From NCBI GenBank assembly GCA_023413895.1, contig JAEZOU010000056.1, positions 1 to 10,427 on the forward strand: a stretch of DNA of 10,427 nucleotides, in the 5' to 3' direction. This stretch comes from Bacteroidota bacterium (GTDB taxonomy: Bacteria > Bacteroidota > Bacteroidia > Bacteroidales > WCHB1-69). A program made the position numbers and the translations under genes. Numbering within the stretch: position 1 is the stretch's first letter; every line of letters begins with the position of its first letter. Positions 6,594 through 10,427 of this stretch are shown piece after piece. The notes beneath the pieces were generated by a model. It worked only from the letters and a program-made list of their open reading frames with translations, did not search any database and had not been told where the DNA came from.

Positions 6594-6626
6594 TGCAATT
6601 TGCACTATTTCCTATTTGCTTTGTCG

Positions 6627-8432
6627 TTAACCTACCATGAGGTAGATGTTCGGATATTGATGTTGGGCTTCCTTTATGCGCTTGCTCAACGCAAAAGCAA
6701 TGGTTAGCGTTCCAATTCGCCCAATATACATATCAACAGCAATGATTAATTTCCCAAACCAACTGAGGTCGTCCGTAATACCTGTACTAAGACCACAAGT
6801 GGTAAAAGCAGATACCGTTTCGAATAGTAAATCGGAAAAGAGAAGCTCTTTCTCTGTCATGCTTAATATAAAAAGTGATAAGATAATCACCATAAGTGAC
6901 ATAATAACAATGGAATAGGATTTATCCACAATCTCAAAAGGTATGGTTCTGCGACCAAATTCAATCTTCTTCTTGCCTCGGATGGTTGCCATAACCGATT
7001 TGTAAATCACATACGCTGTGGTTACTTTAATACCACCTCCTGTAGAGCCTGGCGATGCTCCAATGTACATCAAAATTACAAACATCAGAATTGTTGGCAT
7101 GGCAAAGTGAGAAAGATCTACTACATTGAACCCCGCTGATCGTGTGGATACTACTTGGAATAACGAGGCTGCTACCTTGCGCCCAAAACCATGTGTATAG
7201 GTAAGCGAATTGCGGTACTCTAAAAATAGGAAGAATATCATGCCTACTACAGAGATGATGAGAGATGCATATAGAATAATTCGTGTGCTGGGATGCAGCT
7301 TTTTCCACGTTTTGCGCCGCCTCTCCTTAATGTTTTGTATGCTGAAAATATCCCGTAATGTGAAAAATCCAATTCCTCCAGCTAAAATTAATATTCCTAT
7401 GAAAAGCTGTGACCCCATGTCGTTAACCAAAACTTTTTCGGCACCACTATTGCTCCATAGATGAAAACCAGAGTTGTTGAATGCTGCAACAGTATGGAAT
7501 ATAGCTTGATAGGCAGTGTGTACATCGGTGATAAAATATCCCTGAGCCCGCCAATAGAAGAATAAAACCATCGCTCCAAGAAGTTCTATTAGAAAACTGG
7601 CAAGGATAATCTCTTTTAAAAGAGACTTTGATTCTGTAATGCTATCCGTATTGGTGAGCTCTTTAATCATCTGCTGATTACGAAGACTAATCTTTGAACC
7701 AGAAAGAAATACGGTAAAGAAAGAGGCAAAGGAGAGAATACTCAAACCACCCATCTGAATCAGAATCATAATAACTAACTGACCGCGCATCGTGAAGGTT
7801 GCTCCCGTGTTGACCGTAACCAACCCCGTGATGGAACTCGCACTCGTGGCTGTGAAAAGCGCATCTATAAAGGAGATGCCATCGCGAGTCATTCGTGGCA
7901 TCAGAAGTAAACAGGTCCCAATAATAATCAGAATTAAAAAGGAATACATCAGCATAATCGGCGGACTAATACTGATTTTGGATAGAAAACCAGTTCCTTT
8001 CAAGATGTCAATGCCAGAAACAATAAAGAAGTAGATTTGAATAAAAAGTATGTAATACGAGCTAAATTGTTCTGTGTTAAAGATGTGAAAATGGATATTG
8101 AAGATATGTGTGAGAAGAAATTGTACAACCAATATCCCCAACATGATAGCTTCAAAAATCGAGTTTTTTAGATATTCGCGACGCGGAATGGAGTAAAAAA
8201 GGTTAATCAGATATTTGAAAACATAAAAACCTAAACTGAAAGAGATAAGGTAGTGAATGAGAACTTTTTGATGTGCTGTAAAGTAGAATCCATAGTAGAA
8301 ACAGATGAATAAAAGCGTGGTGGCAGAAAGAATACTGCTGATATATTGTAAAATCTTAGCCACTTTGTCATTGTGGTTGACAATGTGAAGCCGTAATTTC
8401 TGAATATTTCGCCGGTAAAAATGTTTAAACAT
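6627..8432 (-). CDS. TrkH/KtrB-family potassium uptake channel subunit, N-terminally extended
   Basis: This 601-residue inner-membrane protein has the four pore loops of the TrkH/TrkG/KtrB superfamily, each with its selectivity-filter glycine: SSITGL (G203), AAFNNSGF (G322), STRSAGF (G434) and AFTTCGL (G547). The superfamily motif GASPGSTGGGIKVTT is at 458-472, and RIGTLTIAFAL is near the C-terminus. It should conduct potassium (possibly sodium-coupled) under control of the RCK subunit encoded two bases upstream (trkA stop at 8435, trkH ATG at 8432). The first filter glycine lies about 90 residues further in than in typical TrkH and about 130 further than in KtrB, from remembered lengths. The extra N-terminus carries about four hydrophobic segments (roughly 28-50, 57-80, 90-112, 123-142) separated by a basic RREYLK stretch. 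Long forms of this kind are, as I recall, known in Bacteroidota, so this need not be a new fusion. Confidence 0.95.
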   Translation of the reverse strand: MFKHFYRRNIQKLRLHIVNHNDKVAKILQYISSILSATTLLFICFYYGFYFTAHQKVLIHYLISFSLGFYVFKYLINLFYSIPRREYLKNSIFEAIMLGILVVQFLLTHIFNIHFHIFNTEQFSSYYILFIQIYFFIVSGIDILKGTGFLSKISISPPIMLMYSFLILIIIGTCLLLMPRMTRDGISFIDALFTATSASSITGLVTVNTGATFTMRGQLVIMILIQMGGLSILSFASFFTVFLSGSKISLRNQQMIKELTNTDSITESKSLLKEIILASFLIELLGAMVLFFYWRAQGYFITDVHTAYQAIFHTVAAFNNSGFHLWSNSGAEKVLVNDMGSQLFIGILILAGGIGFFTLRDIFSIQNIKERRRKTWKKLHPSTRIILYASLIISVVGMIFFLFLEYRNSLTYTHGFGRKVAASLFQVVSTRSAGFNVVDLSHFAMPTILMFVILMYIGASPGSTGGGIKVTTAYVIYKSVMATIRGKKKIEFGRRTIPFEIVDKSYSIVIMSLMVIILSLFILSMTEKELLFSDLLFETVSAFTTCGLSTGITDDLSWFGKLIIAVDMYIGRIGTLTIAFALSKRIKEAQHQYPNIYLMVG

Positions 8433-8434
8433 TG

Positions 8435-9127
8435 TTATTGGTTGGCTTTAAGGAAGTTGTCAATATCAATAGTTCTACCAAAAATGACAAATACGTCCTC
8501 CTTTTGGATAACTTCAGAGTAATCAGGAACACCAATGATATGCTCTTCTGTTACCTCTTTTTGTGCGTTTTCTTCAAATACACGGCGGATGGTAATAAGA
8601 CTTAACTTGAAGTTCTCACGGAAACAGATGTCATCAAGTGTGTGCCCAATTAATGAATTGGGAGTTAGAATTTCAGCAATTTTGTATCCGTCAGGAAGTT
8701 GTAAGTAAGTGATGAGGTTGGGATTCATCAATCTTTCTGCAAAAAGGGTTCCAATTTCGTCTTCTGGGGCAAGAAATTCTTTAATTCCCATCTTTTCCAA
8801 AATCAGTTTCTCATTTTTTCCCATACATCTACAAATAATTCTTTTGACATTTAAGTCTATCAGATTGGCTACGCACAATAAACGTGCAACAAAGTCATTT
8901 CCAATAGCTACAATTATAGTGTCAAAATCTTGTATGTTTTCTGCTGCAAGTGCCTTAGAACTGGTAACATCAATGCAAACGGCTTCTGCTACCTCATCGG
9001 CAAGGTCGTTCACAATCGACATATTGTTATCAATAACAAGTACTTCCGCTCCTCTTTTTGCTAAAGATAAGGCAATGGCTGATCCAAAATGACCAGCTCC
9101 GATAATTGCAAATTTTTCCTTTTTCAT
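8435..9127 (-). CDS. TrkA/KtrA-type potassium channel regulatory subunit (RCK domains)
   Basis: This 230-residue cytoplasmic protein gates the TrkH/KtrB pore by binding nucleotides. The N-terminal RCK/Rossmann domain has the dinucleotide motif GAGHFG (10-15) followed by VLVID with the ribose-binding acidic residue D33, then CIDVTSSKAL and FDTIIVAIGND. The C-terminal RCK_C domain (about 140-225, with LTPNSLIGHTLDDICFRENFKLSLITIRR and EDVFVIFG) is the second ligand-binding module. One N plus one C domain makes this the short KtrA form, not the tandem form of E. coli TrkA. The start is set at the ATG at 9127: the frame extends one codon to a TTG at 9130, but the ATG gives the normal MKKEKFAIIGAG beginning. 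The gene precedes trkH with a 2-base gap and has a promoter 20 bases upstream. Confidence 0.95.
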   Translation of the reverse strand: MKKEKFAIIGAGHFGSAIALSLAKRGAEVLVIDNNMSIVNDLADEVAEAVCIDVTSSKALAAENIQDFDTIIVAIGNDFVARLLCVANLIDLNVKRIICRCMGKNEKLILEKMGIKEFLAPEDEIGTLFAERLMNPNLITYLQLPDGYKIAEILTPNSLIGHTLDDICFRENFKLSLITIRRVFEENAQKEVTEEHIIGVPDYSEVIQKEDVFVIFGRTIDIDNFLKANQ

Positions 9128-9147
9128 CAATGCTGAGTTTGAGCCGG

Positions 9148-9177
9148 CAAAAATATTAAATTTATTTTCAATTACAA
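9148..9177 (-). promoter_or_regulatory. Promoter of the trkA-trkH operon
   Basis: The minus strand reads TATTTTTG (9155 to 9148), an exact TAnnTTTG -7 element 20 bases before the trkA ATG. A TTG (9177 to 9175) lies 19 bases further upstream, the expected position of the -33 element. This is the best-formed promoter in the window. Confidence 0.6.
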
Positions 9178-9397
9178 TAGCAAGATAGCTTTTCTTTCCC
9201 GAATTGTTGATTTAGATAGAATTTTTCAAATAGATTTTTAAGATAAATTCATATTCTAGAATGGATTATCTTCTATTTTATTTTGAACTTTAGTCGGAAA
9301 GTATGTTTAAATTAATTGATTTTTGTAGGTGTTTTGTAGTTGTTTTGAGTGAAAATAAAAATATATACAATTATGTGTAATTGAACCAATAAATGTG
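9178..9397. other. AT-rich divergent intergenic spacer without a gene
   Basis: This part of the 299-base gap between trkA and the MBOAT gene holds no convincing ORF or RNA gene. It contains degenerate short direct repeats around 9214-9250 (ATAGAATTTTT, ATAGATTTTTA, AGATAAATTC) and a dyad at 9240-9272. Two divergent promoters flank it, so it is a likely place for shared regulation. Confidence 0.5.
9240..9272. repeat. Compound inverted repeat in the divergent promoter region
   Basis: A perfect 10-base palindrome ATTCTAGAAT (9253-9262) sits inside an outer 7-base inverted repeat, AAGATAA (9240-9246) and TTATCTT (9266-9272), with unequal inner spacers of 6 and 3 bases. It could be an operator or an RNA hairpin. 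AT-rich sequence makes chance symmetry fairly likely. Confidence 0.35.
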
Positions 9398-9405
9398 TAT
9401 CTTTG
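9398..9405 (+). promoter_or_regulatory. -7 promoter element for the MBOAT gene
   Basis: TATCTTTG, followed by CACC, is a textbook Bacteroidota -7 element, 21 bases before the ATG at 9427. No TTTG is seen at the usual -33 distance. The leader would be only about 10-15 bases, and no Shine-Dalgarno sequence is evident. Confidence 0.6.
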
Positions 9406-9426
9406 CACCATTGTTTATTGTGTAGT

Positions 9427-10427
9427 ATGCTTTTTAATTCTATTGAATTTGCACTATTTTTACCCATCGTATTTTTGCTCTATTGGTTTCTTTTTCAGCG
9501 GAATGTTCGTTGGCAGAATCTCTTTGTCGTTGGGGTTTCATATCTGTTTTATGGTTGGTGGGATTGGCGTTTTCTTATCCTAATTGCGTTTACTTCGTTT
9601 TGTAGTTGGGGTAGCGGTTTGTTGATTCAACGTTACCGACAGCGACCACTTGCTAAGGCCGTTCACGTTGCTAATATTGCACTGAATTTGATTATTCTCG
9701 GTGTATTTAAGTATTACGATTTTTTTGTTACCTCTTTTGCCACAATGTTCTTAAATGGTCAAACAGATGGTTTGCTTCTGAAAATAATCTTGCCCGTCGG
9801 AATAAGTTTTTATACTTTTCAAGCTTTAAGTTATAGTATTGATGTTTATCGAGAGAAATTAAAACCCACTCGCGATATTATACAATTTTTCGCTTTTGTG
9901 AGTTACTTCCCTCAGTTGGTGGCTGGTCCGATTGAGCGTGCTACTAATCTTTTGCCCCAGTTTGAAAAACCTCGCGCTTTTGACTACTCGCAAGCAGTAG
10001 ATGGAATGCGGCAAATTTTATGGGGGCTTTTTAAGAAAGTTGCCGTAGCAGATTGTTGTGCTGTTTATGTAGATCACGTCTTTGAAAATTATCAGTCGCA
10101 AAGCGGCCTCACTTTAGCAGTTGCTGCAGTATTGTTTGCCTTTCAGATTTATGGCGATTTTTCAGGCTATTCCGATATCGCTATCGGAACATCTAAACTA
10201 TTTGGTATCAGGTTGATGCGAAATTTTAATAATCCCTATTTTAGTCGTAATATTGCAGAATTCTGGCGCAGATGGCACATCTCGCTAACGACTTGGTTCC
10301 GCGACTATGTGTATATTCCGTTGGGCGGCAGTCGCGTGCCGAAAGCCAAAGTGGTGCGAAATACGTTTGTTATTTTTCTGCTAAGTGGTTTTTGGCATGG
10401 AGCTAACTGGACTTTTATCGCTTGGGG
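9427..10427 (+). CDS. MBOAT-family O-acyltransferase (AlgI-like), 3' end cut by the window edge
   Basis: The frame from the ATG at 9427 is open for 333 codons to the edge; relatives are about 470-490 residues, so roughly the last third is missing. The start MLFNSIEFALFLPIVF is the standard MBOAT/AlgI N-terminus. Hydrophobic membrane segments alternate with the conserved motifs YLFYGWWDWRF (39-49), FKYYDFF (94-100), LPVGISFYTFQALSY (122-136), FPQLVAGPIER (161-171), FQIYGDFSGYSDIAIG (239-254), FWRRWHISLTTWFRDYVYIP (279-298) and GFWHGANW (321-328). H324 is the expected catalytic histidine and H284 the other conserved one. Such proteins move acyl groups, usually acetyl, across the inner membrane to modify exopolysaccharide, peptidoglycan or other envelope polymers. 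The acceptor cannot be told without the downstream gene, often an SGNH/AlgX-like partner. It is divergent from the potassium operon and has its own promoter. Confidence 0.96.
   Translation, partial: MLFNSIEFALFLPIVFLLYWFLFQRNVRWQNLFVVGVSYLFYGWWDWRFLILIAFTSFCSWGSGLLIQRYRQRPLAKAVHVANIALNLIILGVFKYYDFFVTSFATMFLNGQTDGLLLKIILPVGISFYTFQALSYSIDVYREKLKPTRDIIQFFAFVSYFPQLVAGPIERATNLLPQFEKPRAFDYSQAVDGMRQILWGLFKKVAVADCCAVYVDHVFENYQSQSGLTLAVAAVLFAFQIYGDFSGYSDIAIGTSKLFGIRLMRNFNNPYFSRNIAEFWRRWHISLTTWFRDYVYIPLGGSRVPKAKVVRNTFVIFLLSGFWHGANWTFIAW

Noticed and set aside
8709..9092. 127-codon plus-strand frame opposite trkA
   Set aside because: It is antisense to the strongly conserved RCK domain, low in complexity and without a promoter or recognisable domain.

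Overview
The window reads as chromosomal DNA of a Bacteroidota bacterium, most likely of the order Bacteroidales. Four things support this. A secreted peptidase carries a type IX secretion (T9SS) C-terminal sorting domain. An RNase H is fused to a viroplasmin-type N-terminal domain. A lipoprotein resembles GldH, a gliding/T9SS accessory protein. Five start regions carry the Bacteroidota -7 promoter element TAnnTTTG, and most starts lack a strong Shine-Dalgarno sequence. Base composition is AT-rich; radA and the gap after it look richer in GC by eye.

Layout. (1) Positions 1-3423 lie on the minus strand: the first 18 codons of an unidentified gene running off the left edge, an 859-residue M6-family metallopeptidase exported by T9SS, and RNase H (rnhA). 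(2) Positions 3424-6388 lie on the plus strand and form a tight cluster behind a -7 box at 3482: GldH-like lipoprotein, stand-alone riboflavin kinase (ATGA overlap), secreted leucine-rich-repeat protein (35-base overlap) and the recombination protein RadA (12-base gap). (3) Positions 6389-6626 are a convergent gap filled mostly by a GC-richer mosaic element whose landmark words resemble a repeat I recall from Bacteroidota intergenic regions. (4) Positions 6627-9127, minus strand, hold a two-gene potassium uptake operon: an RCK-type TrkA/KtrA regulator and an N-terminally extended TrkH/KtrB channel. (5) After a 299-base AT-rich divergent promoter region, an MBOAT O-acyltransferase of the AlgI type starts at 9427 and runs off the right edge.

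How the genes relate. The potassium pair is a clear functional unit. The M6 peptidase depends on T9SS, and the GldH-like lipoprotein may belong to that machinery, but they are on opposite strands and a direct link is only inference. The gldH-rfk-LRR-radA cluster combines envelope, flavin-cofactor and DNA-repair functions with no obvious shared pathway, although the overlaps imply co-translation.

Nothing here looks like a defence island, prophage, CRISPR or transposon. The points most worth a second look are the stand-alone riboflavin kinase coupled to a GldH-like gene, the intergenic mosaic element, a Met-to-Gln change at the expected Met-turn position of the M6 peptidase, the long N-terminus of TrkH, and two dyad-symmetric sites in promoter regions.
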